This document shows, piece by piece, positions 1 to 11,360 of a stretch of 64,000 bases of DNA. The stretch comes from Euborellia annulipes (Eukaryota > Arthropoda > Insecta > Dermaptera > Anisolabididae). A program made the translations under genes and the position numbers. A model generated the notes under the pieces. It searched no databases and had not been told where the DNA came from. It saw only the letters and a program-made list of their open reading frames with translations. Numbering within the stretch: position 1 is the first letter of the stretch; each line of letters starts with the position of its first letter. The DNA lies in the NCBI GenBank assembly GCA_023213315.1, contig JAKCPI010001669.1, positions 1 through 64,000 on the forward strand, given 5' to 3'.

Positions 1-223
1 CCAGTAGATCAAACAAATGGTAGTAATGTTCTTTCAGTCAGTGCCGTTCATTCGTGACTGCACTCAGATATTCAAAAGTCAGTCAATTGATGCAAGCCCA
101 CCGCTCGTTGCCCCTGAAGCCTGTTCAATATGTAAAGTAACCACTATTAAGGCCATTTTTGTCAGCAGATTCAAATAGATTACCTTGTTTTCGGAAAAGT
201 TGCCCACGGCAACCTGCCCTTGA

Positions 224-553
224 TCTGGTTCAATCAGGTTGTTACAGAATGGATTCTTTTTGCGTCCTCTCCAATCTGAAGCACTTTCTTCTGTCCCTGC
301 CACCTTTAAACTGTCTTCTTTTTCTGATCTGGTGTCGAAGACCTTGGCGCTGCTTAATAATAATAATTCCCCTGTAATTTATGCCCCCAAAAATAAGTTC
401 AAGTCTGAAACAGCCTCATTTGATCCCCACTTCTCTTCTCCGCGTGATCACAAAATATTAAAGCATGTCTCTGGTCTGATACGAGGACATCCTTCTGCCC
501 TCGCGCTAAATAAATTGTTTTATAAACATAGGGCGCGTTTTAAAGAAGTTTAG
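224..553 (+). CDS. Unassigned open frame, possible terminal exon
   Basis: I do not recognise this product. The frame is open from 224 (after a TGA at 221) to a TAG at 551-553 and encodes roughly 109 residues. It has no ATG near its start; the first usable start-like codon is TTG at 239. The residue mix (Ser, Lys, Leu, His, few repeats) and base composition are more protein-like and GC-richer than the spacer after 620. A CAG at 235-237 could be a splice acceptor, which would make this a 3'-terminal coding exon, but the polypyrimidine tract is weak. A degraded transposon ORF is an equally good explanation. No domain or motif is recognised. Confidence 0.2.
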   Translation, partial: SGSIRLLQNGFFLRPLQSEALSSVPATFKLSSFSDLVSKTLALLNNNNSPVIYAPKNKFKSETASFDPHFSSPRDHKILKHVSGLIRGHPSALALNKLFYKHRARFKEV

Positions 554-559
554 CCCAAA

Positions 560-2560
560 AAGCAGCATTTACGTGAAACCGCCACCTGATGTGACTTTGA
601 CCCCCGGCCTTGACATTCTCTACTGGATTTGCCCTTCGATGTTGTCATTTGTTCTATATTGTAGTAGTCTCTTGAATTGAGTAGAAAAAAAAAAATATAT
701 ATATACATCAATTTTTGAAGTATTGCAATTCGTCTCACACACATGTTTTGTTTATAATTTAAAGTTCGCTTAGTGAAAGTCAAGGGAGATATTGTCCACT
801 AAATTAAAAAAAAAAAAAAATAATAAAAAAAAAAAAAGAAAAAAAAAAAAAAATAAAAAAAGAAGAGAAAATAATTTTTTTTGTTAGGTTAGTGCATTTA
901 AATGTTTAAATAAAGAACAAATAATTTTGTTAATGTTAGAAAAAAAAAAAAAAAAAAAAAAATCTGAATTTTATAGCGACTTAAAGTTTGTGTTGTCAGA
1001 CTCTCTTAAAATCTCGCCAGCAATTAGCACTCACTTTGAATTGAAATCAATGCTTTCCTCAATGCCATTTAGAAAATTTTAATACTCGCTTAAGGATTTG
1101 ATAAATTTTTGAATTGTGGTTATGATCACTTTCATATAAAAATAATTAATCAGTAGTAGATTGTAGTCATTTATTCATACATAGCCTGTTGTTTTTGATA
1201 GAACCGTCGTAGTTAGTTATCCAGGCACGTTGAAATGTTAGAAGTTAAATTTGTTATGTTGGATAAAGTTTTGTATCACAAGAATCTAAGAAGTGGAAAT
1301 GATTGTTAAAATAGGTGTCGGTGTAGAAAAGGACATTAGGTAAGAAGTTAGGTAATGAAAGATGCAATTTTAATTAATAACCTGGTATAGAATGGAAAAT
1401 GAACGGTTAAAAAAGAATGAAGAAAGTTAAATAGTTGGAAAAATTATATGATAAATGGAATGTATAGAAAATAAGAATTGTTAACAGAAGGCATTAGGAT
1501 TGAATTTGAATGAAAAAGCCACACTTGCTTAGGAAAGAATGTTAAGAGTGAGAAAAGAAATATATTTTTGTAGTTAGAATTTAGAAAGATTCAATATTGG
1601 TCAGGAATTGGTCTGGAGTGGAAATAAATAAGAGATAGATAGTTTGAATTGTTTGTAATATATAGATATTGAATTGAAAGTGAAAAGTAAGATTGTTTGT
1701 GGAAACGGGTGTTAGCTTTGTGAGAAAAAAAAAAAAAAAAAAAATATATAGATAAGTATATACAAGTTGAATTTTGGGAGTGAAGCACTCTTTGAAAATA
1801 AAATTAATAAAAGCTGTTTGTCGTAGGGGTTTTGTATGAATAAGATGTAATAAATCAAGTAATAATTATAAAAAAATTTGGAGTCATAAATAAAGAAGTT
1901 GGGTATTTTTTTGATGTTGTTATAGTGGATAACCTGTCTTGAAAAAAAAAAAAAAAAAAATAGAAAATCAAATAGCTGTAGGAGAGAATATCGAGCTCTG
2001 ATTAATTAATTTTTTTGTTGATAGTCGAGTAAGTTTTTATAAAATAAACATAGAGGAAAGATTGACGAATATGATTTTTGTTTCTCTTTGTGTCCAGTAG
2101 TAAGTAAGAGAGTCAGATTTATGGTAACTTTGAGTTTCTTGGATGTATTGATGTGCTGTTGTTTTTTTATTAAAAATATTAAAGTAAAGTTAGTAAGATG
2201 TGTTCTTAATTCTGACAACGGTGTGTGCGAGTTACAACAAAATTTGTATGAGTTTAAAATTGTGTAAACAAAAAAAAAAAAAAAAAATATATTAAATCAA
2301 CATTAAAAAATCAATAAAAACTATAAACTTTCAGAAAGATTCAAACAAAAAAAAAAAAAAAAAAGCAATTTTTAGAATGCCCCCCCCCCCCGCCCCAGTG
2401 AAGTGAAAAGTGTAGTTTAAGTGGTGTTTCTGCCAAAAAAAGGCAATGGTTTCAATGTTTTTGTATTTAAGCCTAACAGAAGGCAGTATTAATCAAAAGT
2501 TCTTTTATTATTGAAACAAAAAAAAAAAAAAAAAAAATTATTGTGAAATATTTTTTTTTT
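560..2560. other. AT-rich spacer with many A-runs
   Basis: No gene is seen. The stretch is AT-rich with long A-runs near 805-860, 939-962, 1724-1745, 1940-1960, 2271-2287, 2346-2363 and 2517-2537, and one C-run near 2381. Several A-runs could be old retroposon tails, but I cannot assign any to a family. Open frames here are low-complexity and have no coding character. Confidence 0.6.
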
Positions 2561-3029
2561 TTTTCCTTCTTCGTCGGGGATATAATGGTCAAAGCCATAT
2601 GAGCGGGTCTCCTGGGCAACCCCTCCTCACAGATTTATATCCCCACGAATATTTACATTTAATAAACAATTATTTAAGACTAATTTATTTTTTTTATATA
2701 CAAATAATTATCATTTATTTGTTGATTTAATATTATCAACAATGCCAATTAATGGCAAAATATCTAATTTAAATTTTATTGTTAAAGTATTAATTAATTT
2801 TATTATTACTAATTAATTATATATGGAAAATAAATAAAAATTAATTGTCGCCCGGCCGTCAAGGCAACCACATCGCCTCCCCAAATAGGCCTTCTTTTAA
2901 TCTATTATATACCAGTTTATTATGTGGCTATGCCTCTGAAAGTCCGCAGTCATTTGGCGACTTTAAACGGGCCAACGTGCTGGCGTTCCGGCTTAAAATA
3001 AATAAATATGTTTAAAACCTGCATTTAAA

Positions 3030-3345
3030 CTTTTATTTATCCGGATCCACTTCCACATCCTACCAAGGGTCCTAGCAGTCAACTGGCGACGTAGGTCGAG
3101 TCCGCCCTGAATCCTACCTTATCTGGCTGCCTCACCTGCTACCTTACTTGCGACATTACCTGCTGCCTTCCTTGCGACCTGCTGCCTTCCCTGGCTACCT
3201 TCCTTGCCTACCTCAACCTGTTCCGGCTGTCATCCTCATCCGCTGACCGCAATCCGGTGCCGCCTTCAACCACATCCAACCGTCCAGTTCCTGCCTCTGC
3301 ATGTACCAGTTAAGTGTCAACGCCCAAAACCCTCAACCCTCTTCC
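3030..3345. repeat. Pyrimidine-rich degenerate tandem island
   Basis: This is a sharp compositional island in an AT-rich setting. It is made of loosely repeated CCTGCTACCTT / CTGCCTTCCTTG-type words of about 20 bp on the + strand. One frame stays open for about 35 codons but is low-complexity and has no start. It is best read as a degenerate minisatellite or a fragment of an unknown repeat. A coding origin is not supported. Confidence 0.4.
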
Positions 3346-3666
3346 ATGTCTAAAGCATTCTTTTATCATTGATTTTTTTAAACTAGTCGTATATTAAATA
3401 GAGTCAAGCTATAACAATAAGTCATTGGCATTGCTATTCGTGTCTCATGTGTCGAAGTATATACTCTATACCCCCTAGACGTCTCAGGAGGCGAAGCAGC
3501 TGAGACGATTCTAATTAATAAACACCTGTGATTGTAATTCATTTAATCTTTTATTTACCATATTTTTTTTAATTTAATAAAACAATAACTCATTTCTTCA
3601 AATTAATTAATCTGAAATAAATTGATGTTTCACCAAACGTGTCTTTTTATTTATCAATTAATCCTT

Positions 3667-3720
3667 TAGCACGTAAGCTCTGGAAGATGGTCTCAACCGA
3701 GATTGAAACGTTAGGCTAAT
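3667..3720 (+). ncRNA. Hammerhead ribozyme relic
   Basis: A six-pair stem II (GGTCTC with GAGATT, loop AACC, 3689-3704) is followed by GAAACGTT at 3705-3712, which is the 3' half of a type I hammerhead core. The 5' core reads CTGGAAGA (3680-3687) instead of CTGANGA, so one extra base probably disables it. The downstream spacing to a TAGCTAC box at about 3748 matches the other copies in the window. It is a decayed member of the hammerhead family described in the findings. Confidence 0.5.
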
Positions 3721-4152
3721 GGGTATTAAATAAATGAAATAAATACTAGCTACTTTTTTCTTCCTTCATCCTGGTCCTCACCAACAAATATTTTATATAT
3801 TATGGACAACTCTTAGTCATGTCCCGAGACGTCGCCCGCCAGGGCCTAAAGGGGTAGGGTTGCCGAACGCAACCTCTACCACCGCTATAGTCATTATATA
3901 ATATGATGACCAGGCTTACAATATATCGTAATTAGAATAATTGAGTATCTTTATTGCCTATAATGTGGAGACTTAAAAAAAAAACCGGGACATTTCGAAA
4001 ATTGCGAAAACAAAATTCTGTTAAGGTACAATGTATATTAAAAATTAATATAAGTTTCTAAATGGCCTCAGGCGAAAGGGGTTAAAAAAAGGAAAAAACT
4101 AAAATAGCCGGGCAGCTGGTATTAAATTATATAAAAACAAAAGGCGGGGCAC

Positions 4153-4383
4153 CAGGGGCGGATTAATGCAATTTTGTCGGGGGGGGCGGTTTTTTTTTTT
4201 TATTTAAGGACTTTGTCGGCATCTATGGCCATTTAGACCCCTTTCCTATTTATTTAAATTGATTGGTAACAAATTCAATTGAAATTAAAGAGCGGAAATC
4301 ATAATTTCTTTACTAGTTTTTATAACTTTTTGAATTTCCTCTCGGGGGAGGGGGGGCAATCGCCCCCCCTTAATCCGTCCCTG
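4153..4383. mobile_element. hAT-type MITE with inserted SINE2 tail
   Basis: The termini are inverted repeats, CAGGGGCGGATTAA on the left and its near-complement ending GTCCCTG on the right. Flanking 8-mers CGGGGCAC (4145-4152) and CAAGGCAC (4384-4391) match at 6 of 8 positions, as expected for an aged 8-bp hAT duplication. Runs of G and C lie just inside the ends. A fragment of a different repeat, the SINE2 tail, sits at about 4203-4283. No transposase is present. Confidence 0.7.
4203..4283 (-). repeat. SINE2 3' fragment
   Basis: The sequence reads (minus strand) GGGTCTAAATGGCC followed by ATAGATGCCGACAAAG, the shared tail of the SINE2 family also seen at 40195-40375 and 62108-62260. The neighbouring AATTGATTGGTAACAAATT segment is part of the same family body. 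The tRNA-related head is missing. It lies inside the hAT MITE at 4153-4383, so it was inserted into or carried by that MITE. Confidence 0.6.
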
Positions 4384-5400
4384 CAAGGCACAAGAGAGGG
4401 ATGTTGAAAGTAAGTCATCGGTATTATATTCTCATTTAATTTTTGTTTTTTTAAATGGCGTAAAAACCAGATTAAAAAATTGTACACAAGTATAATAAGA
4501 CGACTGACTATTTGTTATATTACAATATTATATGATTGGCAACCTGTTTCAAAAACATGAACTAGCCCTGACCTCTAACTTTAAAGAAAACGAAGGAGAG
4601 GAAAGGAGGGAGAAAGGATAAGACAATCTATTTGATGGTAATTATTCCAATTTTACTGTATTATCACAAATGTGCCCTATTATTAAGTTCAAATGAAATA
4701 ATGTCGTGTATTAAAGAAAAAAAAAAGATAGCATGCCATAATCAAATAAAAAGAAAAAAAAAAAAAAAAAAGGAGGTCATTATCATTGATAATAATTTAC
4801 ACGAAATTCTTCAAGCTACCTTGGAACTATCTTTTTATCTTGACCTGATTGATCTTGATTTTTAGGGTAATTATGCAAAATCGTAGTCTTGTGGTATAAG
4901 TTTTTTTTTTTTTATAAAAGGCCATGAAATAAATTCCCAAAAATTCAAAGAGCGGAATAATCCGACTTCGGTGGCCCACATTTAGATCGACTTAAAAACT
5001 TGGAGTAGGCTCTAGTATATCCTTCTTTCGGAATAAAATTTTTCTTTTAGAAAATAAGACAAAGAGAGAAAGAGATACCGTAATCATATCAAATATCATT
5101 AAATTGCAATTTATTTCAAAATTATATAACTTTAAGGATATATACATAATTTTTCGTTTGGATGATCTTTCGAGGAAAGAAAGAAAAAGTGAAGTCCAGT
5201 ATTTGCTTTTAATATGCATCAGTAAATAATTGAAGTTTCAAAGAATTATAACACGAGACTTTCCTATATATGAATTCAATCGATCAATCAATCAGGCGAG
5301 TTGTTTCAAATAATCTAATGATTGATCAGAATATTTATTTTTTATGCCCTGGGTCTTGACACAGTGGCGGACTTTTTGCTTCTTGTACTAGAGTCTAGGG

Positions 5401-5934
5401 CAGTGGTTCCCAACCTGGAGGAGATCTCCCCCAAGTGGGCGATGATTTGGGTTCTCAGGGGGGCAATAAATAAGTGAGGGGCGATTGGGGAAAAGGGGGA
5501 AAAATTATAGTGTTTACTAAAATTTAAAAGAACAAAAATCAAAGAGAAAAATCTCCTATTTAGAAGATGGCCAGTAAAAAAGAGGACAAAAAATTGTCAT
5601 AAAAATAAAAAAGTCCGAAGATAATTCCAATCTAGAAACGAAACGTTACTTTTGTTTTCATTAAATAAAGATTGACCTCTGAAAAAACATCCATTTTTGT
5701 TATTTTCTTCATAAAAATAAAACTATTATATTTGATTTTTAAAAGATTTGGGTAGAGATAAATGAAATGGGGGCGATAGGTGGGCTGGCGGTAACGGGGT
5801 CGGAACCGGATTTGGGGGGACCTTCGAAACCTTTTTTTTTTGGGAAAAAAGTGGGAAAAAAAGCCGCGGGGGCGATAGGTATTAGTCAACCTCCAGAAAG
5901 GGGGTGATAGGCTACAAAAGGTTGGGAACAACTG
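5401..5934. mobile_element. hAT-type non-autonomous transposon, exact TSD
   Basis: It starts CAGTGGTTCCCAACCT and ends with the complement AGGTTGGGAACAACTG (one mismatch). It is flanked by a perfect 8-bp duplication, GTCTAGGG, at 5393-5400 and 5935-5942. The terminal motif and 8-bp TSD are hallmarks of the hAT superfamily. The 534-bp interior contains GGGGGCGAT-type words repeated near both ends and no transposase reading frame. ORFs called inside it on the minus strand are composition artefacts. Confidence 0.9.
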
Positions 5935-6101
5935 GTCTAGGGGTTTTCATCCGGACAAAGATTTAATTCAAATAAATAAAAATTATTTAAGGCCTTTTTT
6001 TGTCAACTCGGTTCGGGACTTGAGTTTTTTTCTTTAAAATTTAATTTCTGGCTGGTGGAATTTTTATCAGGAATAAAAAACAATAAAATGAGGCCAGAAT
6101 T

Positions 6102-6102
<1 letters not shown>

Positions 6103-6157
<55 letters not shown>
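6103..6157. repeat. (TA)n microsatellite
   Basis: Near-pure TA dinucleotide tract of about 55 bp next to the minus-strand hammerhead. An AT-tract also follows the plus-strand partner (6527-6540), so this may be an expansion of the native sequence downstream of the ribozyme. Confidence 0.9.
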
Positions 6158-6159
<2 letters not shown>

Positions 6160-6163
6160 TTTT

Positions 6164-6207
6164 ACAGCTAACTTTTCGGCTTTGTTGAAAGCCATCTTCG
6201 GAGCTGT
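6164..6207 (-). ncRNA. Hammerhead ribozyme, near-intact
   Basis: Read on the minus strand, ACAGCT (stem I) is followed by core CCGAAGA, stem II GGCTTT/AAAGCC with loop CAAC, then GAAAAGTT and AGCTGT closing a perfect six-pair stem I. This is the type I hammerhead layout with a minimal stem III, which in known Penelope-like copies needs dimerisation. One core base is changed (CTGA to CCGA), so activity is doubtful. It faces the plus-strand copy at 6477-6524. Confidence 0.7.
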
Positions 6208-6243
6208 TGTCATTATATACATACAATATACAGTATATATGTA

Positions 6244-6460
6244 CAGTGAGGGACAATATTAAGTCCCACCCATGCGTTTCCTACTTGTGATTATTTCATT
6301 TTTTTTTTTTTTTATAAAAGAAAATGAAAATCTTTATTCGAAATTTTCTTGGTTTGAACTCTGAAAGTTTTCATTAAAAAATATATAATATTTTTTTAAA
6401 AACAATGAAATAATCACAAGTAGAAAACGCATGGGTGGGGCTTAATATTGTCCCTCACTG
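6244..6460. mobile_element. Tc1/mariner-type MITE
   Basis: Terminal inverted repeats of about 58 bp begin CAGTGAGGGACAATATTAAG and end in the complement CCCTCACTG. TA dinucleotides at 6242-6243 and 6461-6462 form the target duplication. The 217-bp element has an AT-rich centre and no coding capacity. It sits between two head-to-head hammerheads, so it inserted after that palindrome formed. Confidence 0.85.
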
Positions 6461-6476
6461 TACATATATTGGCTAC

Positions 6477-6524
6477 TAACAGCTCTGAAGATGGCTTTAA
6501 CCAAGACCGAAAAGTTAGCTGTTA
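6477..6524 (+). ncRNA. Hammerhead ribozyme, intact core
   Basis: Stem I is a perfect eight-pair helix, TAACAGCT (6477-6484) with AGCTGTTA (6517-6524). The core CTGAAGA (6485-6491) matches the hammerhead consensus CTGANGA. Stem II GGCTTT/AAGACC has one mismatch around loop AACC. GAA (6509-6511) completes the core and A-U closes a two-base stem III, with the predicted cut after T6516. All catalytic positions are present. The usual C-G second pair of stem III reads A/G, which may weaken it. Known relatives are type I hammerheads of Penelope-like elements and animal retrozymes. Confidence 0.8.
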
Positions 6525-7149
6525 AAAATATATATTTTTTTTAAAGAAAAAATCATGGCTGCATTTTCTTTTTTATTCCTGATTAAAATTTTATTTCATT
6601 CTTTTTATTTTTAAAATACCGAAATACAAAAATCTGCATGCATTTAAAGCCCCCAAATTAGCAGTTAGACCTAAATGCACAATAACATTTTTCTAGTGGA
6701 CTCCTAGATTCTTAAACTCCCCCAAATAAGGAAATAAAAGCATTACTTGCAAAATTCGAACGCTAGTGACTACAACGCAAAATAAAATTATGATAACATT
6801 TTCTGTCTTGATAATAGGTAGATAAAAAAAACGTACTTTGTTAGTTAGTGCCTATGTAAAGAATGAAAGTTTTTCGTAAGGCAGATTCACTCGCTTCTTC
6901 ATTTACTATCTGGGACTTTACTTTCTCTCTTATTTATTACGTAATAAATTAAATAAATACAACAAGGTGTCTGTCATAATCAATAATTTATATCTCATTT
7001 AGGACATTCTCAATCGAAATCTAACAAGTTGCCTAGTCGTCATAAAATGTCCAGCTAGAGTGAATAATTTTAAGAAGGATAAGAAAATCCAGACAGTCAA
7101 AAAGAAAAAGACTCTCCAAACGTTCAGAGCTTAACAATTTTCTTATTTT

Positions 7150-7651
7150 GGGGTCGTCCACATATTATGTAACGCGTTAGGGGGGTATGGGGTCAGGCCA
7201 AAACGTAACTAATTGTGACATGGGGGACACGGGTGTCAGTGACGTCATTACAACTTTTTCTAGGGGGGGGCAAACTATTTTTTTCTTAGAATTTACTTAC
7301 AAATAGATATTCAAATTTGGCCAAAGGATATTTAATTTCTTTTTTTTTTTAACATTCACACTTTTTTCTCATTCACACTTACACTTATGCCCCCCCTCAA
7401 ATGACGCCACTGCCAGGAGTTTCTCTAAGTGTAGCATAACAATTCAAAGTTGAATTAAAAAAAATTTTTGAATAAAAAAGGTCGAATGATTTTCACAACA
7501 GGAATTTTGTATTAGAAATTTTATTCGGGGGTAGTTCTATGTTGTGACATAATATTTGTAATGGGGTTTGTTTGCATGTGACTAACTGTGACAGGGGAGG
7601 GGTGACTAAAAAATCGTCAAAAAAGGCTTTACGTAATTTGTGCATGACCCC
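7150..7651. mobile_element. MITE with GGGGTC termini
   Basis: Left end GGGGTCGTCCACATATTATG and right end complement GTAATTTGTGCATGACCCC form inverted repeats of about 25 bp. Subterminal TGTGACA words recur near both ends. No clear target duplication can be read in the T-rich flanks, so the superfamily is not assigned. The 502-bp interior has no coding frame. Confidence 0.65.
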
Positions 7652-9170
7652 TTTTTCCTTTTCGATCGTAAATCATGGTAGTTATTCAGTCTAATAATAA
7701 ACCATGTCCAAATTTCAATACTAATCCTCCGGAGTGTAGTAGTTCCTTATTGCAAAAAAAAAAATCCAAAAATCTGAATATAAAATTTAAAATGTGTACT
7801 TAGATAAATTATAATTTAAGTTCTTAATGCTTGCTGAGATATAAAATAAATAAATGTTGTATATTTTAAGAGGAATTAAATATAAATATAAGGCATTAAA
7901 AATTAAAATATCTTAATTCCATATTATTGTATTATAGCCTATCTCCAAACGTTAGCTTTTTTTAAAAGCTTATAAAATCAAGCATCGATGTCTATTAGAT
8001 TCTGAGAAATGATTAGAGTGAAAGTAGAAACAATATAAAATTTGTTACATCTTTTTGACCTAATTAAAATGAAATCAAATATCCATCCTTCACAAAGGTC
8101 GTTTGTCTTTAACAGGTTAAAGTTCAAGCAGAAGTAAAGAAAGATTCAGGAAGTATTTCTTTCTTTCTTTAAGAGAGAGAGAGAGAGAGAGAGTTCCGGT
8201 GGAACTACTCGAGAGAATTTTGACGTAACACCTTCTATAAGATCAAAGAGTTCTTAGGTAAGAGTTGTGCAACCAGAAGAAGCCATCTCAGGACAAGAGA
8301 GACAGGTTAACTTAGAAAAGTATAGGCTGATAAAAAATAAGTATAGGGTGATAAAATTTCCATATTTTTAGGCAGGGATGTTTTATAATTTATTTATCGA
8401 CACCTCTACATCGATACCTGTACTCTTGTCATTTTTTGTGCTTGATTTTATTTATTGATTAACATTTAATTATATCTATTTGCAAGTCGAATTTAATCCT
8501 GTCATAAAAAAATTTCTTTTTAGATAACCTTAACATATTATTAATGCTGTTTTTTGTTTTTTTTTTACATTTCTACGTCAGGTTTAAAGTTCACCTTTTT
8601 TTCCCCCCGAGACAACGAATAAAGAAAGATCTATTATCATTTTTTATTTAAAAAAATTGCGTAACTTTTTGAATAATAAAACAATTAATGTTTAATTAAT
8701 TCTTAAAATAAATTGAATTTCATGCATCAAGCAATTTGTTTATTTAATTTTTTTATTAATTTGAATATTTATTTATTGATTCATTTAAAAATTGTAAAAA
8801 AAATGTTTATTTTTAATAAACTGTGAAGAAATAAGACGCATAAAAATACCGGTGATACGGACATTAGCAAATTATTATATACAGTATATAAATGAGAAAA
8901 TCGTTTTGTTCATACAATCTTGTAGAGGGAGAGTTGATGCAGCCGGTATTCAAGATCCAAGGGTCGTCTTATTTCATTTTATTTATTATTCTAAATCCGA
9001 GATCAAATCCGACTGATAGTAATGATATAATTGTGTCGCTATTAATTGGATTTATTTAATTCACTCGCTGCTCATTCATCCATAACTTGTTTTAAATCTT
9101 AAGCTCGTTCATCTCAATGAATTTATTTATAATATTTACTTTTCTCATCCTTTTTCTTAAACATTTATTA
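7652..9170. other. AT-rich spacer
   Basis: No gene or identifiable mobile element is seen. It contains a (GA)n tract at about 8171-8193 and long AT-rich stretches. Nothing coding is supported. Confidence 0.5.
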
Positions 9171-9178
9171 TACCTAAG

Positions 9179-9424
9179 CAAGGGCGGATACAGGGGGGGG
9201 GGGGTAATTACCCCCCCCGAGATTCGAAAAAATACCTTTTTTTCGCAAAAAAATTTATTTTTAATGTAAAATTTTTAAAATTAATACTTAAAAATTTGAT
9301 GTGTATTTATATTCTGGCAAACAATTACAGAATGAGCTTTTAAATTGCCGAAATTAAAAAAAATAAGTGCGACGAGTCACACCAAGATTACCCCCCCCCA
9401 GAAACACCTCTGGATCCGCCCTTG
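9179..9424. mobile_element. hAT-type MITE, exact TSD
   Basis: Ends CAAGGGCGGATACAGG and CTGGATCCGCCCTTG are inverted. The flanking 8-mer TACCTAAG is duplicated exactly at 9171-9178 and 9425-9432. The right-hand duplication lies within a SINE1 tail (CCTAAGTTGCCG), so the MITE landed at or next to a 5'-truncated SINE1. The interior is 246 bp, with G/C runs at both ends and no ORF. Confidence 0.88.
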
Positions 9425-9512
9425 TACCTAAGTTGCCGAAAAGACTGTGTGTATATGTGTATGGATGTGAGTGTGAATGAGAAAAAAGTGTGTTTAAAAA
9501 AAAAAAAAAAAA
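9425..9512 (+). repeat. SINE1 3' fragment
   Basis: AAGTTGCCGAAAAGACTGTG followed by a TGTGAGTGTGAATGAG-type tract and an A-run is the 3' end of the SINE1 family. The head and body are missing. Confidence 0.75.
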
Positions 9513-9654
9513 TATTTTAAGAAAAGTAGATAGTAGAAGAGAATCTGATTTGCATTTAATAAGTAAGATTAATTAAATAATAATCTCTTGATTTTAATCT
9601 TGACTCTCTTTTTTATTTTTTTTTAAGAAAATTTTTTTTTTTTTCTACCTTTTT

Positions 9655-9770
9655 TAAAAAAGGGGGGGGAAGTGGGTAAAAATCGGAGTGGTGGGGGCCC
9701 CAAGGGGGGCGGGGGGAAAGAGGGGGGGGACGGGCACGGGGGAGGAGAGGGGGGGGGGGAGAAAGTAAAT
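9655..9770. repeat. G-run / purine-rich tract
   Basis: Dense G-runs separated by A-rich gaps form a purine tract of about 115 bp on the + strand. It generates low-complexity ORFs on both strands that are not genes. Several runs of three or more G could form G-quadruplexes. The run lengths may also be unreliable in assembly. Confidence 0.7.
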
Positions 9771-10509
9771 TTTTTTTGCCTTAGCCGCTCTTTTTTATTT
9801 AACAGGGCAAAACAACGAATCATTTATAGCAACATCGAACTAATAACAAATAAAAAAATTCAATATATTTAAAAGAGTAGAAATAATATTCCCTAAAGTA
9901 CGAGAATCATTTGGATGTAAGTTATTAATTTTCTTTCCCTTTGATTTATTCATCTAGTAGAAAGAGAGGGAAGACTGTGAGTGCAAGTGAGAGAGAAAAT
10001 CATCTGTTTTGATCACAAAACCGGTTTGCCGTCTGCAAGTCAAACAATCGACTCTAACGCCACGCCGTGTTTCTAAGAAGCAATTAAAAAAGCAATAAAA
10101 AAAAAAATTATATTATTCTATTCCACGAACTGAAAACATCGGCTCAATTAAAAAAAAAAAAAAAAAAATTGTTTTAATATAACAAAATAACTTCTTGATT
10201 CTAAACTTACATTTTATATTTTTACTTTTTCTTACCCTATATGGACCCTGTTATGAATTAGTGTGTCAAGAGCCATCCATCTACTGAGTTTTGAGGAAAT
10301 CAACATTAAAGTTTTTTTTGTTTTCATTGGATTAGGCCATATATAATTTTTTTGTCAATTGTGCAAGTAACATTAAATATAAATTTTTTTAGGACATATT
10401 TCATAAAAAATACTTTTAATTATAGCATTTGAAACAATATTCCGTGCTTAACTCAATTTATAATTTTTTTGGCGCTTGACACACTATTGCATAACAGGGT
10501 CGTAAGAAA

Positions 10510-10855
10510 TATATAGGACATTTTTAACCATGAAGGAAATGAGCTAGTAGGTTGAAATTTTATATTTAAGTTAGGTACCCCCCCCCCGAACTCGTGTAAA
10601 TAAGCTTTGAAACAAAATCGACCAAAAAGTACTAGTACTTTACTGATGTAGCTACTTTTTTTAGTTTTTTTCGATTTTCTCAAAATTCGTACCAACAATT
10701 TTTTTTTTAAATTCATAAACAACTATTAGATGCTCTTAAAAATGTATATTCTCATTTTGCAGTTGAATTCTTCTGAAGACCACTTTACTCTTGTTCATCA
10801 TAGGAAAGATAGGATGAAATGATTGCCATGGTAACAGAATTTAAATAAGTACTTT
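10510..10855 (-). mobile_element. Family A element, truncated
   Basis: The minus strand carries the Family A body: the X-box region (ATTGCCATGGTAAC at 10822-10835 on +), the CTTCAGAAGA segment, the AAAATCGA/ACTGATG segment and the GTTGAAATTTTATATTTAAG segment. Both terminal hairpins are absent. Similarity to the copies at 41533-42214 and 26116-26757 is clear by eye across most of the length. Confidence 0.75.
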
Positions 10856-10976
10856 TCTTTTTGGATTAAAATTAAAAGAAAATATTTTGAAATTTTATTA
10901 TTTCTCAAAGGATTGAATTTTTTATAGATAAATATGCTGTCTTTTTTTTTTCTTTTGTTGTTTGAGGGAAGTGGTT

Positions 10977-11360
10977 TGTCAAAAATTCGATGTCGAGTTG
11001 TGGTTTGGGTCCTGATCAAAAAAGTGGTTCGGACTGGTCTGTCTGTGTGTGGGTGGTGTGTGTGTGTGTGTGTGTTCAATTTTAAGATGAAGGATGAGCT
11101 ACGAGGTTGAAATTTATATTTTAGTTCACCCGGGCCGGAAAAATAAGTTATCAAAATCGCAAAGAGAACTAGTATTTAGTGTATTTTCAGTTCATTCTCA
11201 AAATTTGTCACGATTTTTAAAATTCAAAAATCAATTATTTTAGATGTCTTTCAAATGTTATCTCATTTTGGATTGAAATCTTCTGAAGACTTTCTCTTGT
11301 ATTTCTATGGGAAGATAGGAGAAATGGTGATGGTAACAAAATAAATTGTTTATTTTCTGA
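10977..11360 (-). mobile_element. Family A element, truncated
   Basis: Starts in the AAAAATTCGATGTCGAG segment and runs through a (TG)n tract to the TGGTAACAAAAT segment. Several internal words have lost short stretches, and the X-box is shortened to GGTGATGGTAAC. Both terminal hairpins are absent. It lies directly after another truncated copy in the same orientation. Confidence 0.7.

Noticed and set aside
6041..6256. ORF with Tyr-Ile repeats
   Set aside because: Direct translation of the (TA)n microsatellite and the neighbouring hammerhead sequence.
9623..9872. Opposed proline- and glycine-rich ORFs
   Set aside because: They come from the G-run tract and overlap on both strands. No domain is present.
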